Source: Catenovulum sediminis (GTDB lineage: Bacteria > Pseudomonadota > Gammaproteobacteria > Enterobacterales > Alteromonadaceae). Taken from it: a DNA stretch of 64,000 nucleotides. Positions 32,942-41,814 of the stretch are shown in pieces. Both the position numbers and the translations under genes were made by a program. Location: assembly GCF_040270295.1 (NCBI RefSeq), contig NZ_JBELOE010000200.1; one strand, given 5' to 3'. The notes under the pieces are model-generated. The model was not told where the DNA came from. It worked only from the letters and a program-made list of their open reading frames with translations, and did not search any database. Numbering within the stretch: position 1 is the stretch's first letter; each line of letters starts with the position of its first letter.

Positions 32942-34273
32942 ATGGCATTAGCGCTTAGTGAAAAAATTAACAGCTACCAAAAATTAGTCGGGCAAAGTAA
33001 GCCTAAAGTGGCCGGGCGTCTAACGCGGGTTATTGGATTAACGTTAGAGGCGGTAGGGTGTCAGGCAGCGGTCGGCAGCCATTGCAAAGTGGAAACCGAT
33101 TCGGGTTATATCGATGCTGAGGTGGTTGGTTTTGAAGGCGAAAAAATTTATCTGATGCCAAGTGAAGAAGTCACCGGTATATTACCCGGCGCGAAAGTAA
33201 TCCCCGCGAGTATCCAGCAAAAAATTACTTTTAGCATGTCATTATTGGGCCGTGTGTTAGATGCACGCGGTCAGCCCATTGACGGTTTAGGACGTATTTC
33301 CGATGCAAACGAACCTTCATATCAAAGTAAAAAGCTGAATCCGCTGAATCGAAAACCCATTAAACAACCGCTTGATGTTGGTATAAAAGCCATCAATTCT
33401 ATATTGACTGTGGGCATGGGCCAGCGTATCGGTTTGTTTGCCGGTTCTGGTGTGGGTAAAAGTGTGCTGCTTGGCATGATGACTCGCGGTACGGCAGCCG
33501 ATGTGATTGTTGTTGGATTAATTGGTGAACGTGGCCGGGAAGTAAAAGAATTTATTGATGAAATTTTAGGAGAGGAAGGCCGGCAGCGCGCTGTTGTAAT
33601 TGCTGCGCCAGCTGATAACGCGCCATTGATGCGTTTAAAAGGATGTGAAACGGCTTTGTCTGTTGCTGAATATTTTCGTGATCAAGGTTTAAATGTTTTG
33701 TTGCTGGTAGATTCAATTACCCGCTACGCACAGGCTCAGCGGGAAATTGCCCTTGCCGTTGGCGAACCACCTGCAACAAAAGGTTACCCACCTTCCGTTT
33801 TTGCTAAACTACCTGCATTGGTTGAAAGAGCGGGTAATGGGGGGGACGGGCAAGGTTCTATCACGGCATTTTTTACCGTGTTATCAGAAGGTGATGATAT
33901 GCAAGATCCAATCGCGGATGCATCACGTGCAATTTTAGATGGCCACATCGTGCTATCCCGTGATTTGGCTGATCAAGGACACTATCCAGCGATTGATATT
34001 GCAAAATCTATTAGTCGGGTGATGCCTGCTGTGACCAGCGAAGAGCATCAAATGCAGGCGCGTATTGTTAAGCAACTCTATTCCAGTTATCAAAACAGCA
34101 AAGACTTAATTTCAATTGGCGCATATACCAAAGGGAGTGATGCAATCGTTGATGCGGCAATCAAACTCAAGCCTAAAATGGATAAGTTTTTACAACAGGG
34201 TATGAGTGACGTCATTAATTATGATGATTGTTTAAATTTATTGGCATCTGTTACCAGTTCGATGAGGGCCTAA
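32942..34273 (+). CDS. fliI: Flagellum-specific ATPase FliI
   Basis: 443 residues from ATG 32942. TTG 32924 and GTG 32930 are in-frame alternatives without better ribosome sites. It is the export ATPase homologous to F1-beta. Walker A is AGSGVGKS at 167-174, and GERGREVKEF, LLLVDSITRYAQAQREI and the T3SS-ATPase signature PALVERAGNG are also visible. The gene contains a G7 run in the Gly-Gly-Asp stretch. It is adjacent to fliH and fliJ, its partners. Confidence 0.95.
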   Translation: MALALSEKINSYQKLVGQSKPKVAGRLTRVIGLTLEAVGCQAAVGSHCKVETDSGYIDAEVVGFEGEKIYLMPSEEVTGILPGAKVIPASIQQKITFSMSLLGRVLDARGQPIDGLGRISDANEPSYQSKKLNPLNRKPIKQPLDVGIKAINSILTVGMGQRIGLFAGSGVGKSVLLGMMTRGTAADVIVVGLIGERGREVKEFIDEILGEEGRQRAVVIAAPADNAPLMRLKGCETALSVAEYFRDQGLNVLLLVDSITRYAQAQREIALAVGEPPATKGYPPSVFAKLPALVERAGNGGDGQGSITAFFTVLSEGDDMQDPIADASRAILDGHIVLSRDLADQGHYPAIDIAKSISRVMPAVTSEEHQMQARIVKQLYSSYQNSKDLISIGAYTKGSDAIVDAAIKLKPKMDKFLQQGMSDVINYDDCLNLLASVTSSMRA

Positions 34274-34276
34274 CCA

Positions 34277-34717
34277 ATGAATAAACAATTAATGTTAGTG
34301 GCTGATATTGAGAAGAAAAAAGAAGATCAACTGGCACAAAAATATGCACAAGCAACTCAAGATCTAACGCAGCAGCATGAAAAGTTAGCTGGTCTAGAAA
34401 AATATCAGCGTGATTATATGAATACGGTTATTGAATCGGGTAAACAGGGATTAAGCAGTTCGGGCTTTCAGCGGTTGCAGAGTTTTATCACCCAGTTAGA
34501 TAAAGCCTGTCATCAACAAAGAGATAATATCCAGAAAGCTGAGAAAGTGGTTGACCAGCGAAGAGCACTTTGGCTGCAACAACAGAGAAAGCGTAAGTCG
34601 ATTGAAACTGTGATTGAGAGACAGCGCAAGATAGAACAACTCAGACTTGATCGTGAAGAGCAAAAAATGTTTGACGAATATGCAACGAATCAAGCGACCC
34701 GAAGACTGCAAGGTTAG
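34277..34717 (+). CDS. fliJ: Flagellar export chaperone FliJ
   Basis: 146 residues, almost entirely coiled coil with many Lys, Glu, Gln and Arg (KKEDQLAQKYAQATQDL, QRRALWLQQQRKRKSIE). General soluble chaperone/export component that binds FliI. It starts three bases after fliI. The assignment rests on composition, length and position. Confidence 0.9.
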   Translation: MNKQLMLVADIEKKKEDQLAQKYAQATQDLTQQHEKLAGLEKYQRDYMNTVIESGKQGLSSSGFQRLQSFITQLDKACHQQRDNIQKAEKVVDQRRALWLQQQRKRKSIETVIERQRKIEQLRLDREEQKMFDEYATNQATRRLQG

Positions 34718-34733
34718 TCCGCATCGTATAAAG

Positions 34734-34852
34734 ATCAGTTGGTATAAATATTGAATTAAACAACAAGAGCAAAATAAAAAACGAACAACCATCGGATAGT
34801 CTGACACATTTTAAATGTGAAAACAATCCATATTAATCGCTAACCAACTGAT
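34734..34852. repeat. Long-range inverted repeat between fliJ and fliK
   Basis: ATCAGTTGGT at 34734-34743 and ACCAACTGAT at 34843-34852 are perfect 10-base inverted copies 99 bases apart in the 193-base fliJ-fliK gap. They could pair in the mRNA or bind a dimeric protein. No T-tract follows, so this is not a standard terminator. Confidence 0.45.
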
Positions 34853-34910
34853 ATGTATATATTTAGTAAAATGGGTTAGCAAGGTCTCATTCATGTTTGG
34901 GAAATGACTT

Positions 34911-37475
34911 ATGCAGTATATTGCCAATATTCCGTCAAATATTGCCGCCAATGTTACGATAGAACAAAAGAGAACAGCGGCCGAGCAAACTAAAAAAGCA
35001 ACTCAAAGCACTGACAAAGGCTTTGAAGCATATATTTATCAGCAGCATGAAAAAAACCTTCGTCAAAATGAAACTCAGAACCGTAAACCGCAAAACACTG
35101 AGAAAACAGTTGAGCCTAGCGCCTCGCAATTAAAATCAAACAATGAAAATAGCGCTGCGAGAAAAGCGGATAATCAGACTCAGGCTACTAAATCGCAACA
35201 GATTGACGCGGGAGCAGTGAACTCTGAAAAGACAGATAAAACAGCAACGCGAAAGCAACCGCAGAATGATGTTAATGATGCTAAAAGCGATACCAAGGGC
35301 ATTGATAAAGAGAGCAATACAAAAGAAAGTCATACACGAGAAAGCAGTCTCAAGGAAAACACGCTTAAAGAAAACAGAGCTCTAGAAAACAGTGTTAAAG
35401 AAAACAGCTTAGAACAAAGCCTTTCAACTGACCGTCATATTAAAAATGATGCGAAAGTTCAGGGCATGGATACTAGATTGATTCACAGTGATGTTAAGAA
35501 AACTGCCGAAGCGGTAGCCACTGCCGCCGGACAAAAACAGGTTAATGACGGACAAAAAAGTGAAGAAAGCTTCGATTTATTAAGCTTTCTGAATAAATCA
35601 AACAGTGCCAAGGTGAGCTCTAGTAAATCTGCTGAAAAGCCATTGGCAAATGAAGACAAAAACAGTTTAGATAAAGTCGATCTATCCACTAAAGCACAAA
35701 GCCCAGCAAAAGAGGGCAAGTTAGGCGCGGATGATATCTTGCAGCAAGTTTTAATCAACCCTGATGCGACTCAAAAAAATGCGTCTACAGCGGCTAAAGA
35801 AGAGAGTCTTGGTGGTAAAACTGGCGTTGAATCATTGTCAAATCGTCAAATAAAAGAAGGCATGTCGCCAAAACCCCAAAATGGTCTGGACGATCTATTG
35901 GGTAAGGGGCCGTTAAAAAGTGAACTCAACACGCAAAAAGAAAATAACGGTGCTGTAGCGGGTAACCCAGATAAAGCGCTCGCTGGTGGGAAAGCAAACA
36001 CTGCTGCGATACAAACCCAAGCCGGCGAGGTCAAAGCAAAGGGACAGACTTTGATTGATGGAAAAGCGGTCAATGCTGAGCTTGCTGCAAACGAAAAAGT
36101 GAACTCTGCAGCAGTTGCAGATGTTGCTAAAGATGCAGGTGAAAAAGACCAAGCAGCTTTAAATGCCAATGCAACGCACAAACAGATATCAGAAAAATCT
36201 CAGCAAATAGCAGAAAATGGTTTAGCAAAAGCCAGCGAATCTAAGACTAATAAAAAGATCTCTGATGAATTGATGAATCAGACCGGTGTAAATCAAACAA
36301 GCCTAACAGCTGAATCTAAAAAAGCTTCGGCCGTGGAGGCTGAAAAACCAGTCAGTACCCAACCACTGGTAGATAAACGCGTTAATAGTCAAACAGGTAC
36401 GCAGCACAGTCTGACTGAAAAAGCCGACCTTGGCGCCGTCGAAAAAAGTCTGGTTGAAGGTATAACAAATGATAAAGGTAGCCCAAAAGGTAGCCAAGAG
36501 GCAGCCCGTTCAACAACTGCAATAAAAGAGACAGCTGCAATAAAAGAAACAACTGCGGACAAAAATAAATCGGCTGCTGCTACTTCACCTGATGTAGACA
36601 AGACGGTAGCAACGGCCTTTGCTTCAGCTGAATTCCAAGCGGAAAGTATCGTATCAGAACAACCAGCGGCAGATGGTAAACAAGAAGTACAAAATAAATA
36701 TAGTGGGAATGATAAAACATTATTGACCACCAAAAACAATGAAGGCTCAGACAAAACAGTCGTCAGTAAATTTGCGGAAAGTCAGAAGCTGAACAAAAGT
36801 GAAACAGACGCACAGCAGGAACACGTAAAGCCGTTGGAAACTGAATCTATCATAGGAGAGCAGGTTTTAGGTGAGCAACTACATGCAGAAGTTACACAAA
36901 AGGTGAATGAGCAAAAAGCGGCAGCAGACACTCGGGTACAAAATACACAATTTACTCATCAGCAAGTTCAGCACAAACAAGAAAGTATTCAGGCTGAAAA
37001 AGTAGCAGACAAACAGAACCAGATGACTCAGCTAAAAGAGCAAATACAGCTACATAAACCTGAAGGTGCGACAGCTTTAAATGATGCTGTAAAATATATG
37101 ATGAACGGACGCATTCAAGCCGCTGAAATTCGGCTGGACCCGCCAGAATTGGGTAGTATGCAAATTAAAATATCATTAAATGGTGATCAAGCCAGTGTCA
37201 GTATGCTTGTACAAAACCCGCAAGCAAAAGAAATGTTAGAGCAAACCATGCCGAAGCTTAAAGAAATGTTAGAGCAGCAAGGTTTACAAATGGGTGAGGC
37301 GAATGTTTCACAAAAACAGGAAGGTAAAGAGCAAAATGCATCGCAATCTGGTAACGGCGGAGCAGGTGGAAACGGTCAAGGGAATGGAGATGCAGATGAA
37401 AGTGGGGATGAACAGCTTGTTGGAGAACAGAAAATCACCAATGGGCATTTGGGCGCAGTAGACTATTATGCATAA
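34911..37475 (+). CDS. fliK: Flagellar hook-length control protein FliK (very long)
   Basis: 854 residues, well above the roughly 400-700 residues usual for FliK. Exported molecular ruler and substrate-specificity switch. The C-terminal Flg_hook domain (about 720-805) shows MNGRIQAAEIRLDPPELGSM and ASVSMLVQNPQAKEMLEQ. The first 700 residues are low-complexity, rich in Lys, Glu, Ala, Gln, Asn and Ser, with short KEN-type repeats near 145-170. The tail is Gly/Asn/Gln-rich. The extra length could reflect a longer ruler or loosely constrained linker. Confidence 0.93.
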   Translation: MQYIANIPSNIAANVTIEQKRTAAEQTKKATQSTDKGFEAYIYQQHEKNLRQNETQNRKPQNTEKTVEPSASQLKSNNENSAARKADNQTQATKSQQIDAGAVNSEKTDKTATRKQPQNDVNDAKSDTKGIDKESNTKESHTRESSLKENTLKENRALENSVKENSLEQSLSTDRHIKNDAKVQGMDTRLIHSDVKKTAEAVATAAGQKQVNDGQKSEESFDLLSFLNKSNSAKVSSSKSAEKPLANEDKNSLDKVDLSTKAQSPAKEGKLGADDILQQVLINPDATQKNASTAAKEESLGGKTGVESLSNRQIKEGMSPKPQNGLDDLLGKGPLKSELNTQKENNGAVAGNPDKALAGGKANTAAIQTQAGEVKAKGQTLIDGKAVNAELAANEKVNSAAVADVAKDAGEKDQAALNANATHKQISEKSQQIAENGLAKASESKTNKKISDELMNQTGVNQTSLTAESKKASAVEAEKPVSTQPLVDKRVNSQTGTQHSLTEKADLGAVEKSLVEGITNDKGSPKGSQEAARSTTAIKETAAIKETTADKNKSAAATSPDVDKTVATAFASAEFQAESIVSEQPAADGKQEVQNKYSGNDKTLLTTKNNEGSDKTVVSKFAESQKLNKSETDAQQEHVKPLETESIIGEQVLGEQLHAEVTQKVNEQKAAADTRVQNTQFTHQQVQHKQESIQAEKVADKQNQMTQLKEQIQLHKPEGATALNDAVKYMMNGRIQAAEIRLDPPELGSMQIKISLNGDQASVSMLVQNPQAKEMLEQTMPKLKEMLEQQGLQMGEANVSQKQEGKEQNASQSGNGGAGGNGQGNGDADESGDEQLVGEQKITNGHLGAVDYYA

Positions 37476-37558
37476 AAGCATTACGGTAGCGGCAAAATCC
37501 GTTAAACTTACAAAAATTGATATAAATACCTTTTTGCTTTTTTGATTGGAGATAAAAA

Positions 37559-38098
37559 ATGGCCGCAGAACAAGAAGAATTGCAGGTAGAAGAAGCCGGT
37601 GGTGGCAAGAAAAAACTGATTATCATTATTGTAGCCGTAGTACTGGTATTGGTATTAGGCGGTGTCGGTTATTTTATGTTTATGGGCGGAGACGATTCTG
37701 CAGAGGCTGAAGTTTCATTAGATGAAGCGCCAGCGGCAGCTAACAATGCTTCTGGTGGGGGCGGCAATGTCGAGATTGGTGATGCCGTGTATGTCGCAAT
37801 GCCTCGTCCGTTTGTATTCAATGTACCTGGCGCCGATCGAGATCGTTTAGTGCAAATCAAGGTTCAACTATTAGTACGCGGCTCGCAAAACGAAGAGACA
37901 GCTAAAAAACATATTCCTTTGATTGAAGGGACATTGTTAAGGGTATTTAGTGGCACCAGTGCAGATTCATTAGGCACCAGTGCAGGCAAAGAAGCATTAA
38001 AAACCAGTTCGTTAAAAGCAGTACAAGATGAACTATTGAGTATTGCAGGTAGACCTGTAATCGAAAAAGTACTTTTTACCGGTTTTGTAATGCAGTAA
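37559..38098 (+). CDS. fliL: Flagellar basal body protein FliL
   Basis: 179 residues. Single-pass inner-membrane protein around the stator. An N-terminal charged segment with KKK is followed by the membrane helix LIIIIVAVVLVLVLGGVGYF near 20-40. The periplasmic domain contains FVFNVPGADRDRLVQIKVQL and ends FTGFVMQ. GGAG precedes the start. Confidence 0.93.
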   Translation: MAAEQEELQVEEAGGGKKKLIIIIVAVVLVLVLGGVGYFMFMGGDDSAEAEVSLDEAPAAANNASGGGGNVEIGDAVYVAMPRPFVFNVPGADRDRLVQIKVQLLVRGSQNEETAKKHIPLIEGTLLRVFSGTSADSLGTSAGKEALKTSSLKAVQDELLSIAGRPVIEKVLFTGFVMQ

Positions 38099-38114
38099 TA
38101 GAAACGGCTGAAAC

Positions 38115-39188
38115 ATGACAGATTTATTATCTCAAGACGAAATTGACGCGCTACTTCACGGGGTAGATGACGTTGAAGAAGAGGACGTTGAAGAAAGCGC
38201 CAGCCGTTCAGGCAGTGCAGTGTCAATGGCGTCTGAGTATGACTTTTCATCGCAAGACAGAATTGTTCGTGGGCGAATGCCTACCCTTGAAATTGTAAAC
38301 GAGCGATTTGCCCGTCACATGCGTATCAGTTTATTTAATATGATGCGCCGCACCGCTGAAGTGTCAATCAACGGTGTACAAATGATTAAATTTGGTGAGT
38401 ACATACATACCTTGTTTGTCCCGACAAGCTTGAATATGGTGAGGTTTAGACCGTTAAAAGGAACCGGTTTGATCACCATGGAAGCTAGGTTGGTCTTTAT
38501 ACTGGTTGATAACTTTTTTGGTGGTGATGGACGTTATCATGCAAAAATAGAAGGTCGTGAGTTTACCCCAACAGAGCGCCGTATTATTCAAATGTTGCTC
38601 AAGCTGGTTTTTGAAGATTACAAAGAAGCATGGGCACCCGTTATGGATGTGTCATTTGAGTATCTGGATTCTGAAGTAAACCCTGCGATGGCCAATATTG
38701 TTAGCCCAACTGAAGTCGTGGTTATCAGTTCTTTTCATATAGAACTGGACGGTGGCGGGGGCGACTTCCACATCTGTCTGCCATATTCTATGTTAGAGCC
38801 GATACGTGAATTATTGGATGCAGGCGTACAAAGTGACAAGGAAGATACAGACTTAAGATGGAGTAAAGCACTTCGCGATGAAATTATGGATGTTGAAGTG
38901 AATATCATGGCTAAACTGCTTGAATTTGAATTGTCGCTTGAGCAAATTATGGAGTTGCAAGCCGGAGACGTTATACCCGTTGAAATGCCGGAACATCTGA
39001 CTGTTTTTGTCGAAGACTTACCTACTTATCGCGCTAAAATGGGGCGTTCTAAAGATAACTTAGCCATAAAAGTCATAGAAAAAATTAAACGTCCGGCGTC
39101 CGTTAAATCTGAATTGCAGATGGTGACTCGTGGCGGCCGAAGAATTGACGCTGAAGCAGAGTTGAGAGAACTAGAAGATTTTGATTAA
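38115..39188 (+). CDS. fliM: Flagellar motor switch protein FliM
   Basis: 357 residues. C-ring protein binding CheY-P and FliG. It has the conserved N-terminal CheY-binding peptide DLLSQDEIDALLHG at 3-16, the GGXG-type motif in FFGGDGRYHAKIEGREFTP near 134-152, and a C-terminal FliN-like domain (about 255-335). It follows fliL by 16 bases. Confidence 0.97.
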   Translation: MTDLLSQDEIDALLHGVDDVEEEDVEESASRSGSAVSMASEYDFSSQDRIVRGRMPTLEIVNERFARHMRISLFNMMRRTAEVSINGVQMIKFGEYIHTLFVPTSLNMVRFRPLKGTGLITMEARLVFILVDNFFGGDGRYHAKIEGREFTPTERRIIQMLLKLVFEDYKEAWAPVMDVSFEYLDSEVNPAMANIVSPTEVVVISSFHIELDGGGGDFHICLPYSMLEPIRELLDAGVQSDKEDTDLRWSKALRDEIMDVEVNIMAKLLEFELSLEQIMELQAGDVIPVEMPEHLTVFVEDLPTYRAKMGRSKDNLAIKVIEKIKRPASVKSELQMVTRGGRRIDAEAELRELEDFD

Positions 39189-39226
39189 TCGTTGTTGTGA
39201 AATGATTATAGAGAAGAGTGTAAATT

Positions 39227-39628
39227 ATGAGTGATGATATGGACGATTGGGCAGCAGCAATGGCTGAGCAAGCCGAAGCTGAAGGTGCCGAAAACCCAGC
39301 CGATGAAGCACAAGTTGCAGAGCTCGAAGAGCTGACTGACGAAAAACCGCAGATCACAGCTGAAGAAAAGCGTAAATTAGATACGATTTTAGATATTCCG
39401 GTAACCATAGCGATGGAAGTTGGGCGGAGTAAGATCAGTATCCGTAATTTATTGCAATTGAATCAAGGCTCAGTGGTAGAATTAGACCGAGTCGCGGGTG
39501 AGCCATTAGATGTATTGGTAAATGGTACGCTTATCGCGCATGGTGAAGTGGTTGTTGTGAATGATAAATTTGGTATTCGATTGACTGATGTTATCAGCCA
39601 AATTGAACGTATCAAGAAACTTAAATAA
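39227..39628 (+). CDS. fliN: Flagellar motor switch protein FliN
   Basis: 133 residues. Cytoplasmic C-ring component. An acidic Ala-rich N-terminus is followed by the SpoA domain: LDIPVTIAMEVGRSKISIRN, LLQLNQGSVVELDRVAGEPL and GEVVVVNDKFGIRLTDV. Stop and fliO start share a base (TAATG). Confidence 0.97.
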   Translation: MSDDMDDWAAAMAEQAEAEGAENPADEAQVAELEELTDEKPQITAEEKRKLDTILDIPVTIAMEVGRSKISIRNLLQLNQGSVVELDRVAGEPLDVLVNGTLIAHGEVVVVNDKFGIRLTDVISQIERIKKLK

Positions 39629-40017
39629 TGGCACGTTTAAGTATGTTAGCACTGTGCATGCTGTGCTTAAGCACAAGTGCATTGGCTGAATCAGCATCTA
39701 TTACTTCATCGATTACCAGCTTATTACTGGCTTTGGTTTTTACTATTGCAGTTATATTTGCACTTGCAGCAGTGGCAAAGAAAACCAATATAGGTCAGAT
39801 GCGAGCCGGTGCACTAAAAATAGTGGCTGTGCTACCCATCTCAAATCGTGAAAAACTCATCTTGCTGGATGCAGGGGAAAGTCAATTGTTGTTAGGGGTA
39901 ACGGCAAATTCGATCAATTTACTAAAAGAATTTTCGCCACCACTGGATGTAAAACAAGCTGATTTTAAACAAACACTTGCCGGCTTTATGCAAAAGAAAA
40001 CAACTCATGAATCGTAA
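39628..40017 (+). CDS. fliO: Flagellar biosynthesis protein FliO
   Basis: 129 residues. Accessory membrane protein for assembling the FliP export gate. It has an N-terminal signal-like segment ending LAESAS, then a membrane helix LLLALVFTIAVIFALAAVA near 31-49, followed by a soluble domain with LKIVAVLPISNREKLILLDA. It overlaps fliP. Confidence 0.9.
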   Translation: MARLSMLALCMLCLSTSALAESASITSSITSLLLALVFTIAVIFALAAVAKKTNIGQMRAGALKIVAVLPISNREKLILLDAGESQLLLGVTANSINLLKEFSPPLDVKQADFKQTLAGFMQKKTTHES

Positions 40018-40750
40018 TTGGTTACTGTTACTTTTATATTTTTTTACACCTTTGGTTGCGGCCGACGCGGGTATCCCGGCACTGACTGTTTCTGATAACC
40101 CAGAAGGTGGGCAGGATTATACCGTAACCCTTCAAGTTCTCGCATTGATGACGATGCTGAGCTTTTTGCCCGCAATATTGGTGATGATGACGTCGTTTAC
40201 GCGAATTGTAATTGTGTTGGGTATTTTACGTCAGGCTATTGGTTTACAACAATCACCGTCAAATCAGGTGTTGGTTGGGCTCGCACTGTTTTTAACTTTT
40301 TTTATCATGGCACCCGTATTTGAAGAGATAAATGACACAGCAATTCAGCCCTACATTAACGAAGAGATGACGGCGCGAGATGCGTTTGATGTCGCACAAG
40401 AGCCGATGAAAGCGTTTATGTTGCAACAAACCCGGGTTAAAGACATCGCGACTTTTGCTGAAATAGCGGGCTTTGAAACCTTAGATGGGCCAGAAGATGT
40501 TCCGATGCGCGTTTTGATCCCGGCATTTGTCACATCTGAGCTAAAAACGGCATTTCAAATTGGTTTTATGTTATTTATCCCTTTTTTGATACTCGATCTG
40601 GTTGTTGCTTCAGTTTTAATGGCGATGGGTATGATGATGTTGTCTCCCATGATGGTTTCACTGCCGTTTAAACTCATGTTATTTGTCTTAGTCGATGGCT
40701 GGAATTTAACTATGGGCACACTGGCAACCAGCTTTGGAGTTGGCACCTAG
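40007..40750 (+). CDS. fliP: Flagellar export gate protein FliP
   Basis: 247 residues from ATG 40007, which overlaps the fliO end. An in-frame TTG upstream would spoil the signal peptide. N-terminal signal peptide WLLLLLYFFTPLVAADAG, then FliP signatures LTMLSFLPAILVMMTSFTRI and FILLGxLR-like VLGILRQAIGLQQSPSNQV, plus later membrane segments ending SLPFKLMLFVLVDGW. Core of the export channel with FliQ and FliR. Confidence 0.95.
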   Translation: MNRNWLLLLLYFFTPLVAADAGIPALTVSDNPEGGQDYTVTLQVLALMTMLSFLPAILVMMTSFTRIVIVLGILRQAIGLQQSPSNQVLVGLALFLTFFIMAPVFEEINDTAIQPYINEEMTARDAFDVAQEPMKAFMLQQTRVKDIATFAEIAGFETLDGPEDVPMRVLIPAFVTSELKTAFQIGFMLFIPFLILDLVVASVLMAMGMMMLSPMMVSLPFKLMLFVLVDGWNLTMGTLATSFGVGT

Positions 40751-40757
40751 CTCACGC

Positions 40758-40762
40758 GGAGG
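40758..40762 (+). promoter_or_regulatory. Ribosome binding site fixing the fliQ start
   Basis: GGAGG four bases before ATG 40767, which decides between that ATG and the in-frame start 33 bases upstream inside fliP. Confidence 0.85.
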
Positions 40763-40766
40763 ATGT

Positions 40767-41036
40767 ATGCAACCAGAAGTGTTTGTCGATATTTTGCAAG
40801 AAGCCATGTTTATGGTGATTTTGCTGGTGAGTATGGTTATTGTACCCAGTTTGATAGTGGGTTTAATTGTTTCTATCTTTCAGGCTGCAACATCTATTAA
40901 CGAACAAACCTTAAGCTTTTTACCGCGTTTAATCGTTACGCTGGCGGCGATTATTTACGGTGGCCACTGGGGTATTAATCGTGTAATGGAATATACCATT
41001 AGTATGTTTGCTCGAGTACAGCAGGTGGTCGGCTAA
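40767..41036 (+). CDS. fliQ: Flagellar export gate protein FliQ
   Basis: 89 residues, the normal length, from ATG 40767. Two membrane helices (MFMVILLVSMVIVPSLIVGL and LPRLIVTLAAIIYGGHWGI) flank the conserved SIFQAATSINEQTLSF. Part of the FliPQR channel. Confidence 0.95.
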   Translation: MQPEVFVDILQEAMFMVILLVSMVIVPSLIVGLIVSIFQAATSINEQTLSFLPRLIVTLAAIIYGGHWGINRVMEYTISMFARVQQVVG

Positions 41037-41037
41037 C

Positions 41038-41814
41038 ATGAACTTTACAACAACCATGCTAATGCAGTGGATTGCAGATATTATGCTGCCGTTTGTCCGC
41101 ATCTCAGCGCTGTTGGTTGTAATGATTGGGTTTAGTGGTAAAGGTGTTCCTAAACGCGTTAAAGCGTTACTCGCGTTATCAATTGCCTTGCTTATCAGTC
41201 CGACTATTCCTTCCAGCGGTTTTAACGAGCTTTTTTCTTTAGCTGGTTTTTTAGTGGTCATTCAACAAATCTTAATTGGTGTGGCCATCGGCTTTATCTC
41301 GCAAATTTTTTTAAACACCTTTGTAATGGCCGGTCAAACAATTGCAATACAAAGTGGTTTGGGTTTCGCAACCTTGGTTGATCCGGTCAATGGCATCAAT
41401 ACCGCTGCTATTGGTCAGTTTTACGTTATTTTGGCCACTTTAATATTTTGGGCTGTTGATGGTCATTTAATGATGATTAAAATGATTGCGCTGAGCTTTG
41501 AAGCGATGCCTGTCAATTCAGGTTGGTTAGGTGTAGATAAAATATATAAAGTCGTTGAGTGGGGTAAATGGTTATTTCTTGCCACCATCACGATTGCACT
41601 GACACCCATCGCTGCAATGTTAATGGTCAATTTAACCTTTGGGATCATGACGCGCGCAGCACCTCAGTTAAATATATTTTCAATTGGTTTTCCGATTACC
41701 CAAATCACAGGGTTATTAGTGGTTTGGGTCAGCCTATCTGTCTTTATGTTGCATTTTAATACTATCTGGGAAAGTGCGGCGAATTTAATGTGTGATATCG
41801 CGGGGTGCAGTTAA
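41038..41814 (+). CDS. fliR: Flagellar export gate protein FliR
   Basis: 258 residues from ATG 41038, one base after the fliQ stop. Multi-pass membrane protein: FVRISALLVVMIGFSGKGVP, IQQILIGVAIGFISQIFLN and IQSGLGFATLVDPVNG are typical of FliR, and six or so hydrophobic segments can be counted. It completes the PQR gate. The stop abuts the flhB start. Confidence 0.95.
   Translation: MNFTTTMLMQWIADIMLPFVRISALLVVMIGFSGKGVPKRVKALLALSIALLISPTIPSSGFNELFSLAGFLVVIQQILIGVAIGFISQIFLNTFVMAGQTIAIQSGLGFATLVDPVNGINTAAIGQFYVILATLIFWAVDGHLMMIKMIALSFEAMPVNSGWLGVDKIYKVVEWGKWLFLATITIALTPIAAMLMVNLTFGIMTRAAPQLNIFSIGFPITQITGLLVVWVSLSVFMLHFNTIWESAANLMCDIAGCS

Noticed and set aside
37950..37985. GTGGCACCAGTGCAG as a sigma-54 site in fliL
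   Set aside because: The invariant GC is not ten bases after GG, and the site is inside a coding region.
39977..40006. Upstream TTG start for fliP
   Set aside because: It would place ten residues before a clear signal peptide; ATG 40007 is a better fit.
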